A DNA stretch of 64,000 bases from the NCBI GenBank assembly GCA_021847835.1, contig JAJZPR010000007.1, positions 44,197 through 108,196 of the forward strand. The letters are read 5' to 3'. Of this stretch, positions 1 to 10,684 are shown in pieces. Source of the stretch: Pseudomonadota bacterium. GTDB lineage: Bacteria; Pseudomonadota; Gammaproteobacteria; Burkholderiales; Thiobacillaceae. The notes below the pieces were generated by a model, which was not told the origin of the DNA, made no database searches, and saw only the letters and a list, made by a program, of their open reading frames with translations. How positions within the stretch are numbered: position 1 is the stretch's first letter; each line of letters begins with the position of its first letter. A program made the translations under genes and the position numbers.

Positions 1-249
1 GCGAACAACGAATACGAAAAGCGCCTGCCTTCGATCATCGAAGCCCGCCGGCGCGTGCTGTACGAGCACAATTTCTTCGCCCTGGTTTCCCGCGAGATCG
101 AAAAGCGCCACCGGCCGGATGCGGCAGCGGAAAGCGGTGCGGTGATCCATTCGCGCCACGCCCTGCGCAGCAGAAATCCCTTCAGCGCCCTGCACGGCCT
201 CTATGGAAAGGCGCGCGCCAGGGCTTTCCATTTCCTGCGGCGCGGCTGA
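1..249 (+). CDS. C-terminal fragment of an unidentified protein
   Basis: The reading frame is open from the first base and stops at 247-249, so only the last 82 residues are in the window. The fragment is basic and Arg-rich, ends in a FHFLRRG tail, and shows no motif that I can assign. An in-frame GTG at 55 exists, but the upstream codons read as continuous coding sequence, so this is the 3' end of a longer gene. It lies 12 bp before a membrane glycosyltransferase on the same strand, which suggests co-transcription and a possible role in envelope or polysaccharide work. That role is inference only. Confidence 0.55.
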   Translation, partial: ANNEYEKRLPSIIEARRRVLYEHNFFALVSREIEKRHRPDAAAESGAVIHSRHALRSRNPFSALHGLYGKARARAFHFLRRG

Positions 250-261
250 ACCTCGGCAACA

Positions 262-1815
262 ATGATCCCAGACATGCATCCCCCCGGCAGCACGACCATG
301 ACCGACCAACTTTCCGCCTGGCTCGATGGGCGCAAGGCCTGGTTTTTCATCGGGCTGATCGGCGCCTATGTCGCGCTGCATTTCCTGCTGCGCGTCGTTT
401 TCTCGCCGGTCATCGGCACTGATGACGTCACCCAGGCCATTTACGCCCAGGTGCTCGCCTGGGGCTACGAATTCAGGCAGCCGCCGCTCTATACCTGGCT
501 GCAATGGGGCAGCGACCGTTTGATTGGCGTGGGTGTGGCCAGCCACGCCTTCCTCAAGTATCTGCTGCTGTTCCTCACCTATCTGTTCCTGTACCTCGTC
601 GCCAGGCAAGTCCATGCGCGCCAGAGCACGGCCATCATCGCCGCCGCCTCGCTTGGGCTCACCTACCCCTTCGCCGTCAGCATCCATCAGGGGGTGACGC
701 ACTCGATTCTGTTGACCGCGCTGATTGCGGCCTCGGTATGGGCTTTCATCCGGCTGGAACGGCGGCCGAGCCTGCCGGGCTACCTGGGCCTGGGCCTGCT
801 GCTGGGGCTGGGGGTGTTCTCGAAATACGGCTTCCTGGTGTTTGCCGGCGCCTTTCTGCTCGCGGCCTTGAGCCTGCCGCGTTACCGCCGCGTGCTGCTC
901 GACCGCCGCATGCTGCTCGCCCTGGCCATCGTCATTTTGATCGCATTGCCGCCTCTCCTCTGGCTGATCGAGAGGCAAACCGACACGCTGGCCGCAGCCG
1001 CAGCGCTGGGGCCGAAAACGGCCCAGGCCTCCACATTGCCGCCGCGCCTGGCGAACCTGGCCAGCCTCCTCAGTTCCATCGTGCAGTTCCTGGCCCCGCT
1101 GTGGCTGTTCCTGCTGATCTTTTTCCCCAAGGCGCTGCGCCGGACCGAGGCGCAGCCGGGCATGAACGAAGATGCCGCCCGCCTGCTGGGCCGCACGCTG
1201 GCGATTTCGCTCGCCCTGCTGGTGCTCGCCATGCTCGCGGGCCTGCTCGGCAAGGTGCAGCCGCGCTGGATGCATGCGTTCTTGCTGCTGTTCCCGCTCT
1301 ACTTCTTTGCCCGTGCCGAGAAAGCCTATGCGCAAGGGGTGGCCAGGCGAGGCTATGTCATCACGCTGGCGGCGATTCCCGTCCTCGTCATCGTGCTGTG
1401 GGCCGGTCAGACCTATCTGGGGCCGTCCCTTGGCAAGGCGACGCGCTTCCACGCGCCGTATGACCAACTGGCCCGCCACCTGCAGGAGGGAAACCCGGAA
1501 CCCGGGCTGATCGTCGCCGGCGACGAATACCTGGCCGGCAATCTGCGCCTGTATTTTCCGCAGGCGGCCGTGATCGCCGCCAGCTTCCCCTTCAGCCCGC
1601 CGGCGCCCGCGCAGGGCGGCTGCCTGCTGGTCTGGAACACGGCCGCCGGTGCCTCGCTGCCGCCGCCACTGGAGAAATTCCTCGTGCAGGCGCCAGGCGC
1701 GTCGGCGGCAGGCATGAAAGTCTGGAAGGGGCTCTACCGCCATTCCAGCCGCGACTTCCTGGAAGCGGCTTACCTTGCCCTGCCCCGCGAAGCATGCAGA
1801 ACAAGTCCTGAATAG
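262..1815 (+). CDS. ArnT/PMT-type membrane glycosyltransferase (GT39/GT83-like)
   Basis: This is a protein of about 517 residues with roughly ten hydrophobic segments. An acidic first loop (GTDDVTQAIYAQ) is followed by a PPLYTW motif, the arrangement seen in PMT_2/ArnT-type transferases that use polyprenyl-phosphate sugars on the periplasmic side of the inner membrane. A soluble C-terminal domain of about 120 residues follows the last membrane segment. No strong ribosome binding site marks the start; ATG 298 (MTDQLSAW) is an equally good candidate. The acceptor cannot be read from the sequence; lipid A, a glycan lipid or a protein are all possible. It is probably the last gene of an operon, since a hairpin and convergent hisG follow. 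Confidence 0.7.
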   Translation: MIPDMHPPGSTTMTDQLSAWLDGRKAWFFIGLIGAYVALHFLLRVVFSPVIGTDDVTQAIYAQVLAWGYEFRQPPLYTWLQWGSDRLIGVGVASHAFLKYLLLFLTYLFLYLVARQVHARQSTAIIAAASLGLTYPFAVSIHQGVTHSILLTALIAASVWAFIRLERRPSLPGYLGLGLLLGLGVFSKYGFLVFAGAFLLAALSLPRYRRVLLDRRMLLALAIVILIALPPLLWLIERQTDTLAAAAALGPKTAQASTLPPRLANLASLLSSIVQFLAPLWLFLLIFFPKALRRTEAQPGMNEDAARLLGRTLAISLALLVLAMLAGLLGKVQPRWMHAFLLLFPLYFFARAEKAYAQGVARRGYVITLAAIPVLVIVLWAGQTYLGPSLGKATRFHAPYDQLARHLQEGNPEPGLIVAGDEYLAGNLRLYFPQAAVIAASFPFSPPAPAQGGCLLVWNTAAGASLPPPLEKFLVQAPGASAAGMKVWKGLYRHSSRDFLEAAYLALPREACRTSPE

Positions 1816-1844
1816 GGCGCATTCATTGATGGGAAACATGAATT

Positions 1845-1889
1845 CTTGACATCGGCCCCCTCCCCCGCAAGCGGGGAAGGAGTGTCAAG
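1845..1889. terminator. Nested hairpin between convergent genes
   Basis: The outer arms cttgaca (1845-1851) and tgtcaag (1883-1889) enclose an inner stem ccccgc/gcgggg with an AA loop (1863-1876). It lies between the stop of the glycosyltransferase gene and the stop of convergent hisG, so it could serve as a bidirectional terminator. The inner C-run/G-run resembles the hairpin at 49393-49415, so it may also be a REP-type repeat. Confidence 0.5.
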
Positions 1890-1903
1890 TTGCTTGTTTC
1901 GGA

Positions 1904-2551
1904 TCAAGAATCCTTGTTCTTGATCGCCCCGGAAAAGGCCTCGAACAGCGGTTTCAGCATCTCCCGCTTGGTCTTGAGCGAAGCCCGGTTCACCACCAGA
2001 CGCGAACTGATGTCGGTGATGTGCTCGACCGCGACCAGTCCGTTGGCCTTGAGCGTGCCGCCGGTGGAAACCAGGTCGACGATGGCGTCGGCCAGCCCCA
2101 CCAGCGGGGCCAGTTCCATGGAGCCGTAGAGCTTGATGAGGTCGACGTGCACGCCCTTGGAGGCGAAATGCTCGCGCGCGGTGCTGACGTACTTGGTGGC
2201 GACGCGGATGCGCGCGCCCTCCTTCACCCGGCCCGCGTAGTCGAAGCCTTCGCGCACGGCCACCATCATGCGGCAGCGCGCGATCTTGAGATCCAGCGGC
2301 TGGTACAGGCCCTCGCCGCCGTGCTCGATCAGCACGTCGCGACCGGCGATGCCCATGTCGGCGCCGCCATGCTGCACGTAGGTCGGCACGTCGGTGGCGC
2401 GCACGATGAGCAATCGCACATCCTCGCGGTTGGTGGGGATGATGAGCTTGCGCGAGGCTTCCGGATCTTCGGCCGGGGTGACGCCGGCCGCCGCCAAGAG
2501 CGGCCTGGTTTCCTCGAAAATGCGTCCTTTGGAAAGGGCGATGGTGATCAT
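1904..2551 (-). CDS. hisG: ATP phosphoribosyltransferase, short form
   Basis: HisG catalyses the first step of histidine synthesis, joining ATP and PRPP. The protein has 215 residues, starts [11 protein letters not shown] and carries the PRPP-binding stretch [14 protein letters not shown] near residue 165. It ends without the C-terminal regulatory ACT-like domain of long HisG. Short-form HisG enzymes need HisZ as an allosteric partner, which is not in this window. The start lies 1 bp after the murA stop, so hisG is transcribed with the murA operon, an arrangement common in Betaproteobacteria. Confidence 0.95.
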   Translation of the reverse strand: MITIALSKGRIFEETRPLLAAAGVTPAEDPEASRKLIIPTNREDVRLLIVRATDVPTYVQHGGADMGIAGRDVLIEHGGEGLYQPLDLKIARCRMMVAVREGFDYAGRVKEGARIRVATKYVSTAREHFASKGVHVDLIKLYGSMELAPLVGLADAIVDLVSTGGTLKANGLVAVEHITDISSRLVVNRASLKTKREMLKPLFEAFSGAIKNKDS

Positions 2552-2552
2552 G

Positions 2553-4042
<1,490 letters not shown>

Positions 4043-4044
4043 TG

Positions 4045-4800
4045 TCAATGCCTCAGTTTGTAGCCGCGCTTGAGCAGCAGCAGGGTAAACCCGGATATTG
4101 CCATAAAGCAGACGGCCACGACCAGCAGGCTCAGGCCCGGCGCCACGTCGGAATGGCCGAAGAAGCCCCAGCGGAAGCCGTCGATCATGTAGAACACCGG
4201 ATTCCAGTGCGAGGTCGCCTGCCAGAAGGGCGGCAGCGAATGGATCGAATAGAACACGCCGGACAGGAAGGTGAGCGGCATGATGAGGAAGTTCTGGAAG
4301 GCCGCGAGCTGGTCGAACTTGTCCGCCCACATGCCGGCGATGATGCCGAGCGCGGCGAGGATGCCGGTGGAGAGGACGGTCAACGCCAGCAGCCAGAACG
4401 GATGCATCAAGGGCAGATCGGCGAACCACACGGTCACCAGGCCCACGCCCACGCCCACCACCACGCCGCGGATGACCGCGGCCAGCAGGTAGGCCGAAAA
4501 GAATTCCAGGTAGGACAGCGGCGCCACCAGCACGAACACGATGTTGCCGGTGATCTTGGACTGGATGAGGCTGGAGGAGCTGTTGGCGAAGGCGTTCTGC
4601 AGCATGGACATCATGATGAGGCCCGGCACCAGGAAGGTGGTGTAGCTCACGCCGGGATAGACCTGCACGCGCTCTTCCAGCACATGCGAGAAGATCAGCA
4701 GATACAGCATGGCCGTGACCACCGGCGCCAGGATGGTCTGGAATGCCACCTTCCAGAAGCGCAGCAGTTCCTTGTAGAGCAGGGTCGTGAATCCGGTCAT
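4045..4800 (-). CDS. ABC-2 type transporter permease (YadH-like)
   Basis: About 251 residues with six hydrophobic segments and the ABC-2 pattern, including FLSGVFYSIHSLPPFWQ before the last loops. It pairs with the ATPase encoded just upstream to form an exporter of the YadG/YadH type, whose substrate is not known. I chose the ATG at 4800 (MTGFTTLL); an alternative ATG at 4818 overlaps the ATPase stop. The exporter pair sits between the mla genes and ibaG-murA, a conserved betaproteobacterial order, so a role in envelope lipid or polymer export is plausible. Confidence 0.88.
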   Translation of the reverse strand: MTGFTTLLYKELLRFWKVAFQTILAPVVTAMLYLLIFSHVLEERVQVYPGVSYTTFLVPGLIMMSMLQNAFANSSSSLIQSKITGNIVFVLVAPLSYLEFFSAYLLAAVIRGVVVGVGVGLVTVWFADLPLMHPFWLLALTVLSTGILAALGIIAGMWADKFDQLAAFQNFLIMPLTFLSGVFYSIHSLPPFWQATSHWNPVFYMIDGFRWGFFGHSDVAPGLSLLVVAVCFMAISGFTLLLLKRGYKLRH

Positions 4801-4810
4801 TGCTGTCCGC

Positions 4811-5701
4811 TCAAGCATTCTGGATGATTTCGGTGAACACGTCTTCGAGATCCGGCTCGAGCAGCTGCATTTCCAGCACCCGCCGGCCGGCTGTGCGAAT
4901 ACTTGTCAGCATGGCCTCCAGCTCGGCGTAATCCTGGAAGGGAAGCAGCCAGCAACTGCCCTGGCCGCGCTTGAGGCCAAGCGACGCAGGCGGTTCACCA
5001 TCCAGCTTGAACTGCGCCTGGTGGCCATGGCGGCGCGACAGCAGATTGCGCGTGCTGTCCAGCGCCACCAGCCTGCCCTGCTTGAGCATGGCGATGCGCT
5101 GGCACAGCGTTTGCGCCTCTTCCAGGTAGTGCGTGGTCAGCACCACGGTATGGCCTTCGCGGTTCAGGCTCTGGATGAACTGCCACAGGGTCTGGCGCAG
5201 GTCCACGTCGACGCCGGCGGTGGGCTCGTCGAGCACGATCACCGGCGGCTTGTGCACCAGCGCCTGCGCCACCAGCACGCGGCGCTTCATGCCGCCGGAA
5301 AGCGCGCGCATGTTCTTGTCGGCATGCGCGGTCAGGCCCAGGCTGTGCAGCACGTGCTCGATCCAGTCGTCGTTTTTGCGGATGCCGAAATAGCCGGACT
5401 GCACGCGCAGCACTTCTCGCGCGGTGAAAAACGGGTCGTAGACCAGTTCCTGCGGCACCACGCCCAGCGCGCGGCGCGACCGGGCGTAGTCGCGCGCGAC
5501 GTCGAAGCCCATGACCTCGGCCGTGCCCTGGCTCGCCCGCACCAGTCCCGCCAGGATGTTGATGAGCGTGGTCTTGCCCGCGCCGTTGGGGCCGAGCAGG
5601 CCGAAGAACTCGCCCTGCTTGACTTCGAGATCGACGCCGTCCAAAGCGCGCGCCTGCCGGTACTGCTTGACCAGGCCGGCCACTCTCAGCGCGGCGCTCA
5701 T
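4811..5701 (-). CDS. ABC transporter ATP-binding protein (YadG-like)
   Basis: A 296-residue ATPase with Walker A GPNGAGKTTL, signature LSGGMKRRV and Walker B VIVLDEPTAGVD. The ATG at 5701 overlaps the stop of the STAS gene as ATGA. The open frame extends 51 codons further upstream, but those codons lie within the STAS gene and read as non-native. It energises the adjacent ABC-2 permease. The C-terminal segment after the ATPase core resembles the extra domain of YadG/CcmA-like exporters. Confidence 0.92.
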   Translation of the reverse strand: MSAALRVAGLVKQYRQARALDGVDLEVKQGEFFGLLGPNGAGKTTLINILAGLVRASQGTAEVMGFDVARDYARSRRALGVVPQELVYDPFFTAREVLRVQSGYFGIRKNDDWIEHVLHSLGLTAHADKNMRALSGGMKRRVLVAQALVHKPPVIVLDEPTAGVDVDLRQTLWQFIQSLNREGHTVVLTTHYLEEAQTLCQRIAMLKQGRLVALDSTRNLLSRRHGHQAQFKLDGEPPASLGLKRGQGSCWLLPFQDYAELEAMLTSIRTAGRRVLEMQLLEPDLEDVFTEIIQNA

Positions 5702-5970
5702 AACTGATCGGCTACGCCGTAAAGTGAAGCCAGGCTCAGGAGGCTGGGGGGGAGACCGGTGACTTTGAGGCTTTTCTGCTGCGCCGCGGCTTCGCGCTTG
5801 CAGGCGAGAATGAGCCCGAGCGCGGAAGAATCGACATTGGCTATCGCGCTGCAATCAAGCGTGTCCACCCCGGACTGCACCAGCGGGCGGATTTTTTCCA
5901 GCAAACCGGGAACCGTGTCGAGGGTGACATCGCCGCCCAGCCGGCACAGCCCGTCCTGCCGCTCGATCAT
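5698..5970 (-). CDS. mlaB: STAS-domain protein MlaB
   Basis: The 90-residue protein is a single STAS domain (LDCSAIANVDSSALGLIL around residues 38-56), the cytosolic subunit that stabilises the MlaFE ATPase complex. It overlaps the mlaC stop and the downstream ATPase start by 4 bp at each end, so translation through this stretch is coupled. Assignment rests on the fold pattern plus location directly after mlaC. Confidence 0.9.
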   Translation of the reverse strand: MIERQDGLCRLGGDVTLDTVPGLLEKIRPLVQSGVDTLDCSAIANVDSSALGLILACKREAAAQQKSLKVTGLPPSLLSLASLYGVADQL

Positions 5971-6671
5971 GCGTACGGAGCCGTTGCCGCGGCCGGGCCC
6001 GTGGAGGCCGACGGCTTGGACTTGACCGGCTTGGCGGGGGCGGGGCTTCCGTTGTCAGGCTGCGCCCCGGCCTTTTCCAGGCTGCGGGATTTGGCTTCCA
6101 GCATGGAGATCAGCCCGTCTATGCCGGACTGGCGGATGGTGCTGGCAAACGAGGAGCGGTAATTGATCACCAGGCTTACGCCGTCGATGGACACATCATA
6201 GACCTTCCAGCCGAATGAGGTCTTGTGCATTTCGTAATTGATGGGAATGGGCTTGCCGCCCGGCTGCTTGACCTCGGTCAGCACCGTGACTTCGGTGGCG
6301 TCCGGCTGCATGGAGAACGGCTTGAAATCGACGGTTTGGTTGCTGAACGCGGTGAGCGACGTGGCATAGGTGCGCACCAGCAGGGCGCGGAACTCCTTCA
6401 CCAGGGCCTGCTTCTGCTTGGGGCTGGCGGCATTCCAGTGCTTGCCCAAGGCGAGCTGGGTCATGCGGTTGAAGTCGAAATGCGGCAGCACCTTGGCCTC
6501 CACCAGACTGTAGACCTTCTGGACGTTGCCGCCCTGAATCTCCTTGTCGGCCTTGAGGATGGCCAGCACTTCCTGGGTGGTGGTCCTGGCGAGCGCGTCC
6601 GGCGACGGCTCGGCCGCCCATGCCGCCATGGGCAGCAGGCTTGTCAGCAGGACTAGAATGGCACGCAACAT
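5967..6671 (-). CDS. mlaC: Periplasmic phospholipid-binding protein MlaC
   Basis: MlaC ferries phospholipids between the outer-membrane lipoprotein and the MlaD ring. The 234-residue protein has a cleavable signal peptide (AAWAAE around residue 20) and the MlaC/Ttg2D core (FDFNRMTQLALGKHW, INYEMHKTSFGWKVYDV, NYRSSF). The last 35 residues are a Pro/Ala/Lys-rich tail not needed for the fold. It lies 43 bp after the TolC-family gene and overlaps mlaB. Confidence 0.93.
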   Translation of the reverse strand: MLRAILVLLTSLLPMAAWAAEPSPDALARTTTQEVLAILKADKEIQGGNVQKVYSLVEAKVLPHFDFNRMTQLALGKHWNAASPKQKQALVKEFRALLVRTYATSLTAFSNQTVDFKPFSMQPDATEVTVLTEVKQPGGKPIPINYEMHKTSFGWKVYDVSIDGVSLVINYRSSFASTIRQSGIDGLISMLEAKSRSLEKAGAQPDNGSPAPAKPVKSKPSASTGPAAATAPYA

Positions 6672-6714
6672 GGCTTCTCCCGAAAGCTGTCGTTAGTATG
6701 CTGACCGCTGGAAA

Positions 6715-8079
6715 CTATTTCTGTTCCCCGATGAGCTTGTCGATCTGCGCCACGTTCACGTTGTAATCGTTCACGGTGCGCAGGTATTCGGTCTGCGCCA
6801 GCACATAGCTCTTGATGGCTTCGGCCAGCCTGTCGCCTTTTTCCAGGCCGGCGGAGAAGTCCGCCATCGCGGCGATGACCCAGCGCCGCGCCGAGGCCGC
6901 GCCTTCCGCGAGGTCCTTCTGCGCATCGAAATTCGCCTTGGCATTGGCATAGGCTTCACCGACTTCGAAGGGAATCCCCCTCAGCGCGAACTGCTTTTTC
7001 TGGTTGAGCGCCTCGAGTTCGGCCTGCGCCTGGGTCACGCGAGCCGAACCCACGTCGAAGGCACCTTCCCACCTGATGCCGACCACCGGGGTCAGGCCGC
7101 CGCCGTTGAAGGGATCGTAAAGGTGGGGATTTTCCAGGTGTTCGCGCCGCGAGGCGTAGTTGTACGAGCCCACCACCCCCGCGTAGATATCCGGCATGAG
7201 GTCGGCCTTCTTGGCCGCCACCAGGGCGCGCTTGGCCTTGAGGCCGGCTTCCAGCTGCTGCATTTCCGGCCGTTCGGCCAGCGCACGGGCCTGGAGATCT
7301 GCGAGAGCGGCGGCCGGGAAAGGCGCGGGTTCGAGTCTTTCATCCGCCACCGACAAGGGCGCATCGAGGCCGACTCCGGTCAGCACCTTGAGTCCGTCGA
7401 GACTGATCTTTTCCACGGCGCGGGCCTGGTGCACGTATTTGCCGACGAGTCCCCGCGTCGCCTGCAGCGAATAGAGTTCGGCCTGGGTGACTTCGCCGGT
7501 TTCGTTCTTGAGTGCGCGCTGGGCGCGGCTGATCGAGCTCTCCAGGCGGCTTTGCATGTCCTCCAGGAACAGGCGGGTGTCGCGCGCGGTCAGGTAGCCG
7601 TAATAGGCGCGCTTGGTGTCGAACACGGTCTCGGCCCGGCTCTGGCGCACGTCGCCGCGCTTGATGTCGATGTTGCCCGCGGCGGCTTCGCCGTAGGCGT
7701 CGACCTTGCCGAAGGTGTAGAGCGGCTTGATCAGGGCGAGTTCGACATGGGTCCAGTCGGACAGGCCGTTCCAGTCGTCGCCATCCGTGCGCGGCGTGGT
7801 GCCCGAATAGGCTCCGCCCTGGTAGAAGCCGCCCTCGACCTGCTTGGTCAGGCCGATGAAGGCATTGGCGCTGATGCGCCAGCCTTCGTTGCCCTTCACT
7901 TCGGCCAGCAGGCCGCGCGCGGCCTCGACCAGGGCTTCCCGCTCCTTGATGCGAGGATCGGCGGAAAGGCTCATGTCCACGGCCTGCTGCAGGTTGACGG
8001 TCTGCGCTGCGGAAATGCCGGAAAACAGCATGCCGGCGGCAAATAAAGCCAGCGCGAGCTTGTTATTGTGCGGTTTCAT
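6715..8079 (-). CDS. TolC-family outer-membrane protein within the mla operon
   Basis: A 454-residue protein with a signal peptide (cleavage near GISAAQT) and two long helical halves typical of the outer membrane efflux protein family. It includes LQQAVDMSLSADPRIKE early and alternating heptad-like stretches around residues 150-230 and 370-450. It begins inside the end of mlaD (17-bp overlap), so it is cotranscribed with mlaFED. The usual betaproteobacterial operon has the lipoprotein gene mlaA/vacJ near here; none is present. TolC-like proteins form outer-membrane channels, so it may replace or supplement MlaA, but this is inference. Confidence 0.85.
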   Translation of the reverse strand: MKPHNNKLALALFAAGMLFSGISAAQTVNLQQAVDMSLSADPRIKEREALVEAARGLLAEVKGNEGWRISANAFIGLTKQVEGGFYQGGAYSGTTPRTDGDDWNGLSDWTHVELALIKPLYTFGKVDAYGEAAAGNIDIKRGDVRQSRAETVFDTKRAYYGYLTARDTRLFLEDMQSRLESSISRAQRALKNETGEVTQAELYSLQATRGLVGKYVHQARAVEKISLDGLKVLTGVGLDAPLSVADERLEPAPFPAAALADLQARALAERPEMQQLEAGLKAKRALVAAKKADLMPDIYAGVVGSYNYASRREHLENPHLYDPFNGGGLTPVVGIRWEGAFDVGSARVTQAQAELEALNQKKQFALRGIPFEVGEAYANAKANFDAQKDLAEGAASARRWVIAAMADFSAGLEKGDRLAEAIKSYVLAQTEYLRTVNDYNVNVAQIDKLIGEQK

Positions 8080-8542
8080 TGGCCGCTCCTTCCTGAGCCT
8101 TGTTGTAAAGAAACTGTCCGATCAGGTTTTCCAGCACCACGGCCGACTGGGTCAGCTTCACCCGATCCCCATTCACCAATTTTACGCTATCGCCGCCGGC
8201 TTCCAAGCCGACATACTGCTCGCCCAGCAGGCCCGAGGTCAGGATGGCGGCCGACGTGTCCTTGGGGAAGGCATAGCGCTTGTCCAGGCTGAGGACGACT
8301 TCGGCCTCGTAGGCCTTGTCGTCGAAGCTGATCGCCGTCACCCTGCCCACCACCACGCCGGCGCTCTTCACCGGCGCCCGCACCTTGAGGCCGCCGATGT
8401 TGTCGAAATGCGCCGTCACCTGGTAGCTGTCAGCCATACTTACGGAACTCATGCTGCCCACCTTGAGCGCAAGAAACAGCAGGGCGCCTATGCCCGCCAC
8501 CACGAACAACCCGACCCACAGGTCCAGCCAAGCCCTGCTCAT
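8063..8542 (-). CDS. mlaD: MCE-domain substrate-binding protein MlaD
   Basis: MlaD forms the hexameric periplasmic ring of the Mla importer/exporter. The 159-residue protein has one N-terminal membrane anchor (residues 7-26) and one MCE domain (VTAHFDNIGGLKVRAPVKSAGVVVG through LLGEQYVGLEAGG). It is somewhat shorter than E. coli MlaD but complete. Its start touches the mlaE stop, and the TolC-family gene begins within its last codons. Confidence 0.94.
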   Translation of the reverse strand: MSRAWLDLWVGLFVVAGIGALLFLALKVGSMSSVSMADSYQVTAHFDNIGGLKVRAPVKSAGVVVGRVTAISFDDKAYEAEVVLSLDKRYAFPKDTSAAILTSGLLGEQYVGLEAGGDSVKLVNGDRVKLTQSAVVLENLIGQFLYNKAQEGAANETAQ

Positions 8543-9336
8543 CAGCCTACCCCCCGAAACATGAATGCCGTCAATACAAAATCCAGCGCCAGGATGGCCA
8601 GGCTGGAAGTCACCACCGTGCGGGTGGTCGCGCGCGACACGCCCTCCGCCGTCGGCGGCGCGTCGTAGCCTTCGAACAGCGCGATCGCGGTCACCGCCAC
8701 GCCGAACACCACGCTCTTGATCACGCCGTTGAGAATGTCTTCCTCGAAGTCCACCTGGGCCTGCATCTGCGACCAGAAGCTGCCCTCGTCCACGCCGATC
8801 AGCACCACGCCGACCAGATAGCCGCCGAAGATGCCCGTGGCCGAGAACAAGGCCGCCAGCATGGGCATGGAAACCACTCCGGCCCAGAAGCGCGGCGCCA
8901 CCACCCGCGCCACCGGGTCCACCGCCATCATTTCCATGGCGGCCAGCTGCTCGGTCGCCTTCATCAGGCCGATTTCGGCGGTGATCGCCGAGCCGGCACG
9001 GCTGGCGAACAACAAGGCCGCCACCACCGGCCCCAGTTCGCGCACCAGCGACAGCGCCACCAGCACGCCCAGGGCCGATTCGGAACCATAGGTTTGCAGG
9101 GTTTCATAGCCCTGCAAACCCAGCACCATGCCGACGAACAGCCCCGACACCAGGATGATGATGAGCGAGAGCACGCCGGCGAAATAGATTTCCCGGATGG
9201 TGAGTCCGAAACGTCGGAACGCCATGCCGGAGTGCAGCAGGATGGCCACAAAGAAGCGCGCGGCATACCCCATGCGCGACACCGCTTCCCGCGTGCGCTT
9301 TCCCAGGCTGGCGATCGCACGCAATGGCGCGATCAC
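8542..9336 (-). CDS. mlaE: Phospholipid ABC transporter permease MlaE
   Basis: The 264-residue inner-membrane permease shows the MlaE signature: [17 protein letters not shown], then the [31 protein letters not shown] stretch containing the conserved coupling helix. Five to six membrane segments are visible. It overlaps mlaF by 4 bp and abuts mlaD, forming the core importer with both. Confidence 0.96.
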   Translation of the reverse strand: MIAPLRAIASLGKRTREAVSRMGYAARFFVAILLHSGMAFRRFGLTIREIYFAGVLSLIIILVSGLFVGMVLGLQGYETLQTYGSESALGVLVALSLVRELGPVVAALLFASRAGSAITAEIGLMKATEQLAAMEMMAVDPVARVVAPRFWAGVVSMPMLAALFSATGIFGGYLVGVVLIGVDEGSFWSQMQAQVDFEEDILNGVIKSVVFGVAVTAIALFEGYDAPPTAEGVSRATTRTVVTSSLAILALDFVLTAFMFRGVG

Positions 9337-10130
9337 AGGCCCAGCCTCAGGTCTTCGGCGTACGGGCGGGCCGGGTAATGGAAGGGCACCGGGCCGTCCG
9401 GCTCTCCATGCACGAACTGGTGCACGAAAGGCAGCCCCGAGGCGCGCATCTCCTCCGGCGTACCCTCCGCCTCGATCACGCCTTCCGACACGAAATAGAC
9501 GTAATCCACGATTTTCAGCGACTCCTGCACGTCATGCGTCACCACGATGGAAGTCAGCCCCAGGGTGTCGGTGAGCCGGCGGATGAGGTTGCCGATCACC
9601 CCGAGCGAAATCGGATCGAGTCCGGCAAAGGGCTCGTCGTACATGACCAGCATGGGTTCCAGCGCGATGGCGCGCGCCAGCGCCACGCGCCGCGCCATGC
9701 CGCCGGAAAGCTCGGAAGGCATGAGATCCGCCGCGCCGCGCAGGCCGACGGCATGCAGCTTCATCAATACCAAATCGCGGATGATCTCCTCCGGCAGGCG
9801 GGTATGCTCGCGCAACTGAAAGGCGACGTTGTCGAATACGCTCATGTCGGTGAACAGCGCGCCGAACTGGAACAGCATGCCCATCTTGCGGCGCAGCTGG
9901 TAGAGGCCGTCCGCATCCAGCTCGCCCACTTCCTGGCCCGCCACCCGAACGCTTCCGCTGTTGGCCCTGATCTGGCCGCCGATCAGGCGCAGCAGGGTGG
10001 TCTTGCCGCAGCCGCTGCTGCCCATGATGGCGATGACCTGGCCGCGGCGGGCAGCCAGACTGATCCCCTTCAGGACCGGCCGGGCGTTGTAGCCGAAGGT
10101 GACATCTTTTATCTCTACCAGATTGTCCAA
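9333..10130 (-). CDS. mlaF: Phospholipid ABC transporter ATPase MlaF
   Basis: The 265-residue ATPase of the Mla complex has Walker [10 protein letters not shown], signature [14 protein letters not shown] and Walker [15 protein letters not shown]. It begins with [12 protein letters not shown] and has a C-terminal extension after the core, as other MlaF proteins do. It is the first gene of the mla operon; the promoter is probably in the 64 bp between 10131 and 10194, where I see no firm consensus. Confidence 0.96.
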   Translation of the reverse strand: MDNLVEIKDVTFGYNARPVLKGISLAARRGQVIAIMGSSGCGKTTLLRLIGGQIRANSGSVRVAGQEVGELDADGLYQLRRKMGMLFQFGALFTDMSVFDNVAFQLREHTRLPEEIIRDLVLMKLHAVGLRGAADLMPSELSGGMARRVALARAIALEPMLVMYDEPFAGLDPISLGVIGNLIRRLTDTLGLTSIVVTHDVQESLKIVDYVYFVSEGVIEAEGTPEEMRASGLPFVHQFVHGEPDGPVPFHYPARPYAEDLRLGL

Positions 10131-10194
10131 AGCTCTGGCCCTTGGTGTTTTTGATTTGGCATCATTTTATCGGAAGCCCGCCCGCCGATGGCCA

Positions 10195-10653
10195 TCAGAC
10201 TCCCAGAACTTCCATCAACTGGCCCGCCTGCCTCAATTGCGCCAGCGCGCCGTCACGGGAAATCACGTACAGGGGCGCCCCGCCGTGCGCGGCTTTTTGC
10301 ATGCGCCGTGCCAGCTCGCGCAAGTCCGCCTCCCCTTCGAGACAGACGATGTCCAGTTGGCTTTCCGCTATGCCGCGTTCGCCGAAACGGCGGGCCTTGG
10401 CCGCATCCTGCTCGTCGAAGGTTTCCGGCGCACCCAGCACGAAGCGGAATCTCTCCAGGGTGTCGTCCAGCCAGCCGGCCACCTCCGCATCGGTGGCGTT
10501 TTTCCACAGCGCATGGGGCAAATACACGCAGCGGAACCGGGTGTTGTAGAAAGACAACTGCCAGTCCTCTGGCAAGTCCTCGGGGTAGAAATCCCCCTTC
10601 CATGCCGCATGCGCCCAGCCTACCGCGCCCAGATAAACGAGGTAATCGCTCAT
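10195..10653 (-). CDS. Short DUF72 (YecE-like) protein
   Basis: The 152-residue protein opens with AVGWAHAAWKGDFYPEDLP, which matches the DUF72 N-terminal pattern of Gly-Trp, Trp, FYP and LP. DUF72 proteins are usually 240-290 residues, so this is a shortened form that lacks most of the barrel. The second half has Arg/Glu-rich helices with no recognised motif. Biochemical function of the family is not established. It may be an independent gene or the remnant of a full-length one; the frame is intact. Confidence 0.65.
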   Translation of the reverse strand: MSDYLVYLGAVGWAHAAWKGDFYPEDLPEDWQLSFYNTRFRCVYLPHALWKNATDAEVAGWLDDTLERFRFVLGAPETFDEQDAAKARRFGERGIAESQLDIVCLEGEADLRELARRMQKAAHGGAPLYVISRDGALAQLRQAGQLMEVLGV

Positions 10654-10684
10654 TTCATTGCAATCGCGGCAAGCCCTTGCCGGC

